Assembly (NCBI GenBank): GCA_963556195.1
Contig: OY744529.1
Span: 58,158,080-58,222,079 of the forward strand
From: Sepiola atlantica
Taxonomy: Eukaryota > Mollusca > Cephalopoda > Sepiida > Sepiolidae
Reading direction: 5' to 3'
DNA length: 64,000 bases
The position numbers and the translations under genes are program-made. Shown here one piece after another: positions 29,701 through 44,700 of the stretch. Below the pieces are notes generated by a model that ran no database searches, was not told the origin of the DNA, and worked only from the letters and a program-made list of their open reading frames with translations. Numbering within the stretch: position 1 is the stretch's first letter; every line of letters starts with the position of its first letter.

Positions 29701-32700
29701 TACTTCATACAATATGGAGAAGTAAGGCCCATCCTTACATTGCCAGGTGGAAGTATGCAGTCTCACGACTGTCTTATGTTCCTATTGAAATTTATATACG
29801 GGTTTGATTAATCTATTTGTGTGTTGTTTGTATTTCTATCTTAGAATGTACATAATTTAATAAGAAGAGAATAATACTGACCACAATCTCTTTTTGCAAA
29901 TGTACTGTTTTCATCTGAATTATCCTCACAATCATAGTCACCATCACAAACCCACAAGTTTGTAATACATTGGCCATTGTTGCAAGAAAACTCATCTTCT
30001 GCACTGCACTTCTCCGGTAATTTGTATCCCTTGATAGCTTTTTAAAAGAAAGAAAACAAATTAAGCTGAGCAATTTTATATCGATTTTTTTTTAATATTA
30101 CAAAAAAATATTACAGAGAACAATTTTCTCAAGAAATCATTAATCTAAAAAATTAAAATTACTTCAGATACTTTTAATAAAAAAAACTTTTTGTCAACTT
30201 TTGTTCATGCCACACAAGGGCTATTGCTACTGAAACATAATGGACTACTGTGATAGGGGTCAAATTTATAAGTAGGGGGGTTGAGCAGCCAGATGTTTGT
30301 TCACATTAAATTTAAATCTCTGAATGTTGGTATGGTCAGGGAAACAGGGAACAGGAAGGCTCAAAATAACTTTTTTGCTAAAATTCAATATATTTTGATC
30401 GTACCTCAATAGTAGATTTTTTTTGTTTTATTTTTGTTCGCCCCAAACACGGCATATCACCATTGAAGCGTAAAGGGCTACTCTGATAGGACCAGAGTTA
30501 TGGTTAGGGAGTTAGGCAGCAAGATGCTTGTTCACATTACATTTAAATTCCTACATGTTGCTACAATTGGGGGAGCAGGGAGGGAATTCCAAAAGCAAGC
30601 AGTTTGAGTAACGAAGCTATTAGAATGTGAGTGGGATTTGTGTAATTACTCAAAAGTATTTTGTGAATTCAATCTTATAACTTAATATTAAAAGGAATTG
30701 TGACTGTTGTCATAATTTAGATTGTTTTATATAGTTTTTATTAGCACACACAAACTTTGGATAAATTTAAACAAAACAATTATTCATTTGCTCAAAAATT
30801 CACACAAATTTAGTTGTACAGTCTTAGAATTCATACAAATTTAATTATAGTCTTAGAATTCATACAAATTTTGTTATAGGGTCTTAGAATTCATACAAAT
30901 TTAATTATAGTCTTGGAATTCATACAAGTTTAGTTATAGGGTGTTAGAATTTTCACAAATTTTCTAAACAGGTTGTTTTTTTGCTGCACTGAATCTTTCA
31001 CATATCTACATTTGATAAAAAATCGATTTATAACAGAAAAAAAAGAAACTGATAATTATCTTAAATTTGATTCAATCAATTCTCTATCTGTATAAGTGAC
31101 TTTTTGTCATTTACCAATCTCTTCACTGAATACAGGTAACCATCTTTTATACACATCATTAAACATTTGTTTGCATTAATAAGAGTCTTAATTTCTATTC
31201 ATATAAAGTTAGGTATGTGTATATGTTTATATATATATCTATGTACAGGATTCACCCCTAAACTAAACCGATCATTATGAATTTTAGAACACAGGTGCTA
31301 AGAATATGGGTGGGTAATGTGGGCTATATTAAGTTTAATTTGATTTTATGCAAAGAGGAGCAAAGAGGGGTGAAAGCCCTACATGAAAATTAAGATACAT
31401 CCAATTTTTATGAAATTTTAACAATGAATATTAGATTTAAATTAATAAATATTCCTTAAATTTCTGTTTCTTTGTAGGATTAATTACATTACATTAATTA
31501 CAACTTCTTTTAAAGGATTTTAGGGGCATAAATATGAGCATAAAATCTTATTTGAAAATTCAAATATTTCAGATTTTATCCATAGTCATTAGACTTAGAT
31601 TAAGTAAGATTCCCTAAATTAAAATTTCTTTTTAAGACCCGTTTACTTAAATTTTAGACATTTTCTTGAATCAAAATCATGTAATGGATTTTGATCAGAA
31701 CTAGAATAAGGATTCTAGACATAAGGTTTAGTATCATTATGTCTTGATTTTTATTTTTGTAAGAGGACATAGAAATAGTGAAAAACTGTTCTGTCTGGGG
31801 AATTCACTTTACCGATTCTGCGATGGTTATTCTTTTAGTAGTAAATATAAATATTCTTACGTTGACATATTTTATCCACCAATTCTTTTCCTTCTGGACA
31901 AGCGCATGAATAAGTATCATTGGGCAGAGCAAGGCACAAGTCACTGCAGCCACCATTGTTTTTACTGCATTTGTTGGAACCTGGAAAAAGTTTAAAATAT
32001 TTCTTTTTAAATAGAATTAAAACATAAAATCCTAATTTGTATTACCACATAAACATCTTTGTTTAAATAATTAAATAATAAAAAGAGGATTTAACTTAAA
32101 ACAATTTTATTTTATAAAAAGATATTTATAAATATAATAAAATGGAATAATTATTTCTGTAATGAATAAGATGTAAGGAAATAACATCAGTACCTTTATA
32201 AAAAAACAAAGTTTATCAAACACGAAAGAGTCCATTTGGATCTTTCTGGTCATTATAAAAACGACAAATTTGTGGCAACAAAATATTCACAGCAACACCT
32301 CTTGGCGTAAATCAAGATGCTGAGTCAACATCATCAGCATAACAGCTGTAATAAATACTAGCATTTCAATAAGGCAGATGACAAAATAACTATTCCTAAC
32401 TGTCGCATTCAAAAAGATACTCCACTCTTTTTTTCAAACACATTCAAAAGAAAACTTATTTCTTTTAAAGTTTTATATTAATAAGACCTTTAATTTTTGT
32501 ACAAGATTACCCAGCGGTAATCGAAAAAAAGAGGATAGTAAATGAGAACTATAACCTAGATAGTAACATGGTGTAGGTCATGAGTGTGAGTAGACATCGT
32601 GCTTGGAATGTGATTGTGATTGCGTAGATAATTGAGACTAAAATGAAAATATAAACATTTCATCATTTGTATTTTGAGGTGTGACGATTTGAGGAATGTG

Positions 32701-35700
32701 TTAAAAACAATTTTCAGGGTTTGATCGCAAGAGAATAAAAAAAAAACAACACAGTGAGACTTGAGGTCGAAGTGAGCAGTTGTTCAGCCATTTGCTCCCT
32801 CCAGTGCAGACTGGGAAGCTGACTGTGTATGTAAAACTGAGGGTGCTAAAAGAATGTCAGCATTCTACTACAATAAAGTGTAAGCAATCTTATTTTGCAT
32901 CTTCTTTTTTGCTGAAACCCCTTTTGGGACCAGCAAAGAACATAGCATGACTGTAGTAGTATGTTTGCTTATCCTAACACATTTAATGGTCAACAAAAAA
33001 TAAGTAATCTCTGAAGGGATTTGAACACACAGTTTGTTTTTATCAGCTGCATATTTGTGTTTCTTTTGCAAAGCTAATAAAATTTAGTAAATATAATAAG
33101 TTTTATCAAATCAGCATTGGTGGTTTGTTATACAATCAATTAAATTCCAATATAAGCTAAAAACAAAATGTAATTGTATCAAATAAAAACAGGACACAAT
33201 TCGCGTACATAAATTATAATAGGAAAGAAAATCATAGGAAATTAAAAGACAAAATTGTTAATTATACCTGGTGGGATTTTCTTTGTGAATAATGCAAGGT
33301 CATGTGAGAGGATACTGTTATTTCGTAGAGTATAGTGTTCATGAGTGTCAAGGTGGTAAGCACTGAGAGATCCAGTCGTTGTATAATAAAGGGTCCTGTT
33401 AAAGACAACCAGGTCGTATGGGTGCTGCATGTAGTTCTCATCGGATGTGAGAACTTTCACAGGCTGCATAAATACAAATAAAAGTAAACATGAAACGATA
33501 AAAAATCAAAATCAATGACAATACAAAAGTTATTAAAACGACTTCAAACTTTTACCTATTTTTCATTTCAATTAAGACAAACTTCAAGTTAACAGTTTAC
33601 TACAAAGCCAAAACCAATGACAATGACAATGAAATAGTGAATTGATAAAGCTTGAAATAAATTTGAAATTAAAATATAATCTTAATGCTGCCGCTAAGGT
33701 CTTAGAAGAAGCTATTCACTTTCTAGAGTGCAATCTAATTTTAAAAGAAAAGTCAGTCAGATTCTGAAAGTTCTACCGCTATAGCTTCGATCCTAAAATA
33801 TCAATATTTCACTCTGAATAGTCAGTTCCTTTTTAAAAAAATTTTTTATTGTTGGTCTATGTTCTTAGGAAGAAAAAATTGTAATTTGATTTAATTTCTT
33901 TGCTAAGATACTTTATCCTGCACGGACTATATTTCTGCAGAAAGTAATCTTTGTTATCAGTAAAAAAATTTACATTAAAATAGCTGCCATCTTTGCTACT
34001 AGCAGCAAATGACACTGATAATAGTGCATTTGCTATTAATAAATAATACTTACATCAATATTTTCGCAACAAAAACGGACGAACAAAAATGGTGATTGGT
34101 GATTTATCTGATGTCACTAAGGTAAACAATTCTGACTTTACCCATTTTAAAATGAATTGTTCCAAAATCAAATTACGTTGCCACATCGACTAAAACTACA
34201 ATTTTAAATAAATACATTTCAAAAAGTGACATTCGTTTTATTGATTTGAAGAATATTTAGTTCACAATTATTTAATATTTATTGTTTTAAAAAGAATCAA
34301 ATTGCTACAATCTTAAATAAATATTTGTTTTATTTATTTTAAAAATATTTAGCTGGCAGTAATAATTATTTTTACAGAAGAAAGAGGCATTTCTTCTGAG
34401 TAGTATTGATTCTGACAGACATTTATTATTTCAAAAAGAAATATTATTTTTAACAGTAAATTATACAGATTGATGTAGAAAGCACCATGGAATTTCCACA
34501 GGGTCCCAATAGTTTTTATTTTTAAAAGTTTTTTTTATGGAAATCGCTCCAGACAAGGCATGAAGCCACTTAATGTAAGGAGCTAATAAGAATGAAAGAT
34601 GATTATTGCAAAGACAGAAGATGCCTATTGACTATAGTCTTTAAAATACCAAGGCTATAGGTAAGATGAAAACAGTCAGCAGGAAGAGAGTTCCACAAGC
34701 CTGCAGTTCTTGGAAAGAAGCTACTGGAATAGAAAGCTGTATTACAATGAGGTATAAAAAAAGCAAATTGATAGAGACCACTAGACCAATGAGTCAAACG
34801 AGCTGGAACAAAGGAAGCAGGGAATAGATCAGACAACCCAATTACTAAACTAATCTTTAAATTCTAAAATAAAGTTAGTCTTACCATTTTGGATCCATTT
34901 AGACTGATCTTTTCAATGCGATTAAATGAGGAATCAGCCCAGTAGAGATCTTTGTTATCAGCATCCAGGAAAAGCCCTGTTGGGAAAATGATTTCCTTTG
35001 GTACAAATGTTATCTGGTTGGAGCCGTCCATATTTGCTCTTTGTATTGTAGCTGAAGCAGCAGGGTCACTTGGGTAATAAACCCAGTCAGTCCAGTAAAT
35101 GTAGCTGCAAAGAAGGATAAAAAGAAATAAAGATACATTTGTGTGAATTCCTGAGACAAACTGTTCACATATTAACTTTTCAGACAAGTTATTTTGTTGT
35201 CTAACATGTTTCATTTGCTGTATTCCCCATGGCTAACTCTTTTGATAGAGTTGTGATAGAGATATTGAAATTAGTTTACAATGAGAAATGATCCAATGAA
35301 GAAATTATTGAAATGTCTTCCAAAGTAAATTTTAGGACATCAGTTAGAATGTTGGAAGCTTGCAAGGAAGATTAGCAGAGATTGATGTAAAACGGACATT
35401 AAACAAAATATGATGATCAGGATGATGATTTTATGGCATGTCAGCCATTGTTGGGTTATTTTATACTTGTTAGGGCAACCTAACAAAACAAAATAGAGTT
35501 ATTTCCCTTGGACCAAAGGAAGAGTTATCGCCCTTGGGATAAAGAGTCGTCTGTCATACCAGTTGAAAAGTCCAGCAGTTTCTACATTTCATTTAATTAA
35601 TGTTTTTGTTAAATAAATTTGTTAAAGATTCTTCTTCGTCCTTTCTTCATTTTTGGTTTTTTATTAAACCGATAACAACGTGTAAACATCAGACGTAACA

Positions 35701-38700
35701 ATACTGAAGAGGTTTCATTTGTTCTTTGGGGAGGAGGGAGGGTATGTACACAATTATTTATGTTTCCTACTTTCCATTTGTATATCATTTCAAGTGATGT
35801 TTTTTCTTGGTAATTGAACACTCAGTATTGTTGTACACGTTTGCGTATTAGTATCTAGTGAAGTCAGCAATTCTACTGATTATTCATACATCTAAGTGTT
35901 GTGTGTATCCAATTGTGAATAAAAGTTTGGTCTATGAACCTATAACTTTGCCTGAAGCCATTTTTTTTTTAACAAGTTCATAATATTGTTGATGTCTATT
36001 GTTTCAAATAGTTTTCTCATGCTCCAAAATTTGTAGAATTTCCTTTAAGTTAGGGCGAGATTTCTACATTCCATCAAGATATGCATTATTGTATATTTTA
36101 TTGTATATTCTATATTTTGGTTATTTATGTTTTAGAATGTAAGAGTGGGTCAATTTGATATGACATATGAGTCCGGGTTGTCTCCTCTCCTCTGGTTTTA
36201 CTGGAAACCGATTTCCTTTCTTTCAATATAAGTTTCATTTAATAGATCTTATTTTGGTTCCATAAAGATTGCCATTTCTTTTCAGTAGTTTGATGATTTG
36301 GGGCCAGTCTATGGAACCGAATATGAGGAAAGTAGCTTAAAAAAGCATTTTTGATATTTTTATATCATTATTATTATTTGGATCATTTATTAAGTAGGAG
36401 TTCTCACACAAGTCATTACCAGTGATCGCTCACTGGCAACAACAGGTGGTGTTCTCTGAAGTCTGAGTGACAACAAGTCTCCCCAGATTTCCAGTACTCT
36501 CCGCTTCTTTTAGTAGCCATTACAAATCATGTTGCGTTCTCACCATAGCTGTTTACCATTGATTTCTCGCTGAAAATGGTTGTTGGTTTTCTATGGAACC
36601 TGAGTGGCAATAAGTCTCCTCCTGATTACATAACTCTCCATGCCCTCCCAGTGAAGGTCTGGATGGTACTCTACATCCTCTCTGACCCTTTATGACCATT
36701 TTCAATGGCACTAACCGATGCTGGTGCCACAGTATTTTCTTTTCTTTTTTTCAGCATCAGATTATGTGATTTTTCTTATCTACTCTAGCAGTTTCAGTTC
36801 TCTTGGTGTTGTATGATGTTCTTTCCATGTTTATAGTTGTGTTTACAGTGTTATTCTATTTCAGTTCATCTATGATTGATTAACATTACTGGTTGGCACT
36901 GACAATAACAGGCGGTGTTCCCAGGAATCTGAGTGAAAAGAAGTCTTCCCAGATTTCAAGTACTCTATGCTTCCTTCGCTAACTGTTGCAAATCACTTTA
37001 CATTCTGCAACAGCCGTTTAACATTACGCCTTGATTCTGTACACTCTTCCTTCTGTGTTTCTACCCCTCTTCTATTTCAGTGTATCTGATAGGTCAGACT
37101 TTTTATCTGGTTAAGCAAATTGCTTTCTGCACTAGTAATTTATCGGCAACAAAGATTACAAAAATTACATCTACCAAATAATTAGATTTTTTCCCCAATA
37201 GAGCAATATACTTTTGGAATAAATTATATATTCAGGTTAAAAATAGTTTTAATTTAAATCATTTTACGAAAAATTTGATAAGTTTAGAAATAATGGCAAA
37301 AAATGAATATAGAAGGATATTGTTGGGGTCTATTTGAGGAAATATTTATGAGAATTTAATCTGTATATTCACATTATATATTTTCTGAGAGTTTTCTTTC
37401 TTTTAAAGTTTACATGAGATTATTTATCAAAACAAATAAAAAGAGGCATAATAAATAAATAAATTTAGTTTTCGATTTTCAAAAGTAAAAATGCTGTAAA
37501 TAAAATAATGAATTCAAAAGCAATGTACAAAACTGAATCTTCATGATGATGTGATAGAACAATCTTCAAAATTATTTGCAGACCATAAACTTTTCTTATT
37601 ACTAATAACTCATCATTTTATCTTCACTATGTGAAAGTTGTTCGACGTGCTCATATTTTATTTCATTTGAAAAATTATTTGTCAAATATCATGCATTTAA
37701 CCTGCATATATCAAGTATAAGTACAAAAAGAATTCATGTCACCCGCGTTTCAAGTTTAGACTAAACTAGAAACGGCACTGGACAGAGTAGAAAGGGGAAA
37801 GATTGAAAAGAAATAGAGAGAAAGAAATTTATAAAACTTACCCTTCTAAAGGATCAACTACAATGGCCTTAGGGTGAGTGCAATTAACAGGTAGAACTTT
37901 CCAACTTTCTTTCTTGTCCAGTCGAGCAACATTGATCGTCTGAAGCCGTTGGTCAGTCCAAAATAAATTGTTTCCAACCCAATCAACAGCAAGACCAGCA
38001 CAAGTAATTGTACCTAAATAAAGTATGCAAAATCAAACTGAAAGTTTGGTGGAATTTGAACGTGGAAATCGTTTCTTTTATAACTTCAACATTTACATAT
38101 ATAAAATTCACACAGAGATGCACATACATATGCAAGAGAAATGATAAATTTTAATTTAGTTCAGAGAAGATGAACAGTATACTAACCATGGGTACCATCA
38201 ATGAAGTTTTCTTTGTTTGTTGCACTGTTGATGTGATAGCGGCCAATCTGTCGTTGAGCAATATCAGAATAATAGATATATCCTGAGCGAGGATCATAGT
38301 CGAGGGCAGCCGGTCGTAGAAGTCCTTGAATTGGTTTCATCACATCATCTGGGTAGTCTGCATGCATAGATGCACCAACAATTGTACCTTCTTCAGCGTT
38401 AGTGTAGATCAAAAAGTGCGGTTCTTCAATTTCTGAAAATCAATCAGAGTCAGATGAAGTTGTTGGTGATGAACATTTTGCTGATTTTCAATTATGAGGT
38501 GTTAAAATGAGCAAAATTTGCTGAAATCTTGGGAATCGGTATAATTGTATGTCATTTATCTAGGACTTCAAGAAAATTTAACTCACACTCAAACAAAAAG
38601 AATGTCTCAATGAGGGTGGATCCATGCTACTCTGAGGATCATCTCAGAAATAAAAAGATAAATATATATATAGCCTTTATTAGCCACCCTGATATATAGA

Positions 38701-41700
38701 ATCCCTGTTTGAACTCTCATAAGAATTAGTCCAAAGATTTTAGAGTACTTTTGTTCAAACAGCTTTTTCAAGCCGTTTACAACTGACAAAAGATGAACAT
38801 AACTGCATGGAAATAACCTCCTTATTTGATCTTACTCTGCGTGTCTCTTTTCTTTTACTCAATCTGAAGGGAATTTACCTGATTCCACCTCTTTCCTTAC
38901 TAAGTATCAGAGTGGATTGAAAGGCAGGGAGACTCATACTGTCTCATGTGAGCCCCATCAATATGATTCTTGAAGCTGTTGATTGATTCTGCATTCACTG
39001 CCTCTTCACGTAGTCTGTTCGAATGCCATACGATACGTATACTAAAAAACTGTTTCCAGTCTGGCATGCGGTGTGAACAGCTTCAACCTTTTTTCATTAT
39101 AACAATGATAAATAAAAGATGTGCTCGGATCTACTTCTTCATAACCATTGAATGTTTCAATAAGGTCAAAAGGGATCCCATTTTGAAGGCATGGAGGTCA
39201 TTAAGAAGACCGTAATGACAACACTGATTACCATTTCTAAAATATGTTTCCAACAGCGCAAAGAATTATGGCAGGATTCTACAGTGCATTAGACTCAAGT
39301 CTATTTTGTTTGGAATTGAAACAAATGGTTTGTGGCACTTGTCTTTTCATTATTTTTTAGGTATACATGTAAGTAGATAAGTATATTAAGTTATCAATAG
39401 GAATATTATTGAAAATATTATATAAGAACTAAAATAATCAAGGAATATTATTGAAAATATTATATAAGAACTAAAATAATCAAGGAATATTATTGAAAAT
39501 ATTATATAAGAACTAAAATAATCAAGGAATATTATTGAAAATATTATATAAGAACTAAAATAATCAAGGAATATTATTGAAAATATTATATAAGAACTAA
39601 AATAATCAAGGAATATTATTGAAAATATTATATAAGAACTAAAATAATCAAGGAATATTATTGAAAATATTATATAAGAACTAAAATAATCAAGGAATAT
39701 TATTGAAAATATTATATAAGAACTAAAATAATCAAGGAATATTATTGAAAATATTATATAAGAACTAAAATAATCAAGGAATATTATTGAAAATATTATA
39801 TAAGAACTAAAATAATCAAGGAATATTATTGAAAATATTATATAAGAACTAAAATAATCAAGGAATATTATTGAAAATATTATATAAGAACTAAAATAAT
39901 CAAGGAATATTATTGAAAATATTATATAAGAACTAAAATAATCAAGGAATATTATTGAAAATATTATATAAGAACTAAAATAATCAAGGAATATTATTGA
40001 AAATATTATATAAGAACTAAAATAATCAAGGAATATTATTGAAAATATTATATAAGAACTAAAATAATCAAGGAATATTATTGAAAATATTATATAAGAA
40101 CTAAAATAATCAAGGAATATTATTGAAAATATTATATAAGAACTAAAATAATCAAGGAATATTATTGAAAATATTATATAAGAACTAAAATAATCAAGGA
40201 ATATTATTGAAAATATTATATAAGAACTAAAATAATCAAGGAATATTATTGAAAATATTATATAAGAACTAAAATAATCAAGGAATATTATTGAAAATAT
40301 TATATAAGAACTAAAATAATCAAGGAATATTATTGAAAATATTATATAAGAACTAAAATAATCAAGGAATATTATTGAAAATATTATATAAGAACTAAAA
40401 TAATCAAGGAATATTATTGAAAATATTATATAAGAACTAAAATAATCAAGGAATATTATTGAAAATATTATATAAGAACTAAAATAATCAAGGAATATTA
40501 TTGAAAATATTATATAAGAACTAAAATAATCAAGGAATATTATTGAAAATATTATATAAGAACTAAAATAATCAAGGAATATTATTGAAAATATTATATA
40601 AGAACTAAAATAATCAAGGAATATTATTGAAAATATTATATAAGAACTAAAATAATCAAGGAATATTATTGAAAATATTATATAAGAACTAAAATAATCA
40701 AGGAATATTATTGAAAATATTATATAAGAACTAAAATAATCAAGGAATATTATTGAAAATATTATATAAGAACTAAAATAATCAAGGAATATTATTGAAA
40801 ATATTATATAAGAACTAAAATAATCAAGGAATATTATTGAAAATATTATATAAGAACTAAAATAATCAAGGAATATTATTGAAAATATTATATAAGAACT
40901 AAAATAATCAAGGAATATTATTGAAAATATTATATAAGAACTAAAATAATCAAGGAATATTATTGAAAATATTATATAAGAACTAAAATAATCAAGGAAT
41001 ATTATTGAAAATATTATATAAGAACTAAAATAATCAAGGAATATTATTGAAAATATTATATAAGAACTAAAATAATCAAGGAATATTATTGAAAATATTA
41101 TATAAGAACTAAAATAATCAAGGAATATTATTGAAAATATTATATAAGAACTAAAATAATCAAGGAATATTATTGAAAATATTATATAAGAACTAAAATA
41201 ATCAAGGAATATTATTGAAAATATTATATAAGAACTAAAATAATCAAGGAATATTATTGAAAATATTATATAAGAACTAAAATAATCAAGGAATATTATT
41301 GAAAATATTATATAAGAACTAAAATAATCAAGGAATATTATTGAAAATATTATATAAGAACTAAAATAATCAAGGAATATTATTGAAAATATTATATAAG
41401 AACTAAAATAATCAAGGAATATTATTGAAAATATTATATAAGAACTAAAATAATCAAGGAATATTATTGAAAATATTATATAAGAACTAAAATAATCAAG
41501 GAATATTATTGAAAATATTATATAAGAACTAAAATAATCAAGGAATATTATTGAAAATATTATATAAGAACTAAAATAATCAAGGAATATTATTGAAAAT
41601 ATTATATAAGAACTAAAATAATCAAGGAATATTATTGAAAATATTATATAAGAACTAAAATAATCAAGGAATATTATTGAAAATATTATATAAGAACTAA

Positions 41701-44700
41701 AATAATCAAGGAATATTATTGAAAATATTATATAAGAACTAAAATAATCAAGGAATATTATTGAAAATATTAGATAAGAACTAAAATAATTATAACTCGC
41801 AAGACCCTGTGGAAATTATATGGTGCTTTCTACATCAATCTCTATAATTTACTGTTCAAAATAATATGCATTTTGAAATAATAAATGTCTTTCATGGTTA
41901 ATACTGTTAAAACAAATATGACTTTCTTTTTCCATCAAAATATTTTTCATTGTCAGCTAAATATTCTCAAAATAAATAAAATGAATATGGCTCTTCTTTA
42001 TTTATTTAAAATTGTAGTATTTAATTCTTTTTAAAACAACAAATATTCTCTGTCTTCTTTCTTACAGTAAAAATAATTGTCCGCTAAATATTCTTCAAAT
42101 CAATGAAACGAATGTCACTTTTTGAAATGTATTTATTTAAAATTGTACTCTTTTAGTCAATGGGACGACATGATTTGATTTTAGAACAATTCATTTTAAA
42201 ATAGGTAAATCAGAATTGTTTACTTTAGTTACATCAGATTAATCACCAATCACCATCTTTGTTGATTGGACAATCTCATTTTTGTTTCAATGTGTGGAAA
42301 ACATATACAAACATGGAATGCCTTAGCATATTATTATATAGATAGACTAGAATTCAGAAATATATAAGGTACATAAGGCATTGTATTTAATGAATCTTTA
42401 TTTACCATTGATAAATTTTTTATTTACCATTGATAAATTTGGCTAAAAATGGTAGGCTATAGTAGTAGCCATGTTTTAGGGTAAAAGTGTTTGATTATGA
42501 CATCATAACTGATCCTATAAATCGTAGACAAAGGTACAGAGTAATATAAATTGTTCATATTGATTTGTCCATGGACTTTTGAGAACTAAATATATTTGAA
42601 TAAATCGTGTATTTGCATGCTTTGACTGATCACTGCATTGAAGGTAAGATAATATTCATTTACGATAACCTTCCTAGAGCTGGAGACTCAAATAAAAATA
42701 TCCGGTTTGAAAACGTAGAATTGCTTAAGGAGTAGATAGGCTCTGCCTATCGCTCGGCTTTTGCACTCCTTCTTTGTCTATTAGCCAGGCACAGAGGTAC
42801 ACAGAGACACTTCAAAGACACCTAGTGCATGGCCTTGTTTCCTCACTAGAACTCTGAATGACGTCCCATCATCTCTCTTTCTCTCTCTCTGGGCAACTTG
42901 AGGACACTTGCTTGTTACTTAGTTTCACATGACTAGTCTAAGCTGCTCTTGTTCTGGCAGGTAGCTTGGTTGCTGTTCTGACTGGTAGTACAGGAGCCCT
43001 AACTCTTAGGTAGCACTAAGAGCATCTGCTCTATCAACAGTTGTATCTCGGGATACCTGTAATGCCATGTCGTGCATGGAAAGGGACCCTGCACTTATCT
43101 CCAGTTGGTTTTCCCGAGGCCACAACCCCATAGATAAAGACTCGACTAATAGTCTAGTTGTGTGAACTTTGTTTTTTCTGAAATTCAACAAACACCCATT
43201 TTATCCAACCCACTCCATGTAAAAACAATATAAATGACAATAACAAGAAACAGAAAAATGATCAAACGAGACGCCCCCCCCCAAAAAAAAACAAACAAAC
43301 TATCTCTTCTCTTCAGGCTCTTCTTCACAAATATATAAACTAACCTCGATGATGCAGCAGCCTTCCTCCTTATGAACTCCCAAATATCCTAGCACTAAGC
43401 GAAACTAATCTACCCCCCCCCCAATCTCCTCTAATCGTTTTGACATGTCATTATACTTCATACTCTGCTGTCAAGACTGCCAAGCATATACACAGGCTCG
43501 AGTACCGTAATTGCCGTAATACCTTGCTCTTGACTAGAATTAGATGATCAGACCTACATGTGGTGTAGATTACGCTTACAACATAGCATTAGTAACCTAT
43601 ATTTCCTCTCCCATTCTCTTTCGACCCAGGATTGTAACCTTACTTGACTATGTATCTGATAGTCTAGATGCAGCACTTTCCTAAGATTCGAGTGCCTAAA
43701 TAATGTATTAGGGGATTTTAATATCCACCACAGAGATTGGTTTGGTTTCTTGAGCTACACAGATGCAGCTAGTAACAGCACGCATAGTTTCTCTATTGCA
43801 CATTCTCTTTCACAAACTGTCACTTTCCTGACCTGCCTCTCAGACCATGATGATCAGCAAGCCTCACTTCTTAACCTATTCTCGACTACACTGCTTGATG
43901 CTTGTGTAACGGATGCCATATCCCACTCGGCTATGCTGATCACATTGTAATAAGTGTTGATATAACCTTAAACCTCCGCCCCCCCAAACTGAAGTGCCAT
44001 TACTTAAAACGACGAGATATTAACAAGCTGATTAGAATCCCTCAGAAATCTCATCAGAGATGCCCTATCGAATAAAACTTTTTCTTTGCCTGCTGAACAG
44101 TACGCAAATGAGGTAACAGAATAGATCAAAGCAGGTACAGAATTGGTTGTCCCCATGTGAAAATTCTATAGTAAGACCTATTCTCCCCAATCGTTCACTG
44201 TGCAGCTGCTATCGCGCATAGTTATCAAGTGTTGCACCGATTCAAACACCATAAGTCAGCTACAAAACGAAAAACATTTATAGCATCAACAAACCATTGC
44301 ATGAGTGTAATATTCATAACTAAAAGTAGGTATACCTAGATGAAAAAAAAACAAATTAAGTTGCAGAAATTAGGAACTCGAGATTTCTAGAAAAATCTAT
44401 ATCATGGCGAACAATAGGTAATCAACAATTCCCCCAGATTATGTGGCTTACACGGCAATGGATGAGGCTGAACTTTTTGCCCAGCAGTTTGCCTTAAATT
44501 TCACCTTCGACTATACAAAACACTCCCTCTCGAATTTCTATGTATGAACAGAAACCACACTTGATCTGATCATCATCTCTTCCCATGTCCTGGATATCAT
44601 AAAAAACCTTGACACCTCCTCCAAAGCATGTAAATCTGATATTATCTCTGCTAGAGTAATGAAAAAAAAATTGCTATGCTGAGCTGGCGCCTATCTTCTC

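Noticed and set aside
31744..31995. Plus-strand ORF near an LRP1 exon
   Set aside because: Antisense reading of the EGF exon at 31861-31980.
35470..35950. Possible solo LTR starting TGTTAGGG
   Set aside because: No matching second copy, no CA end or target duplication that I can define.
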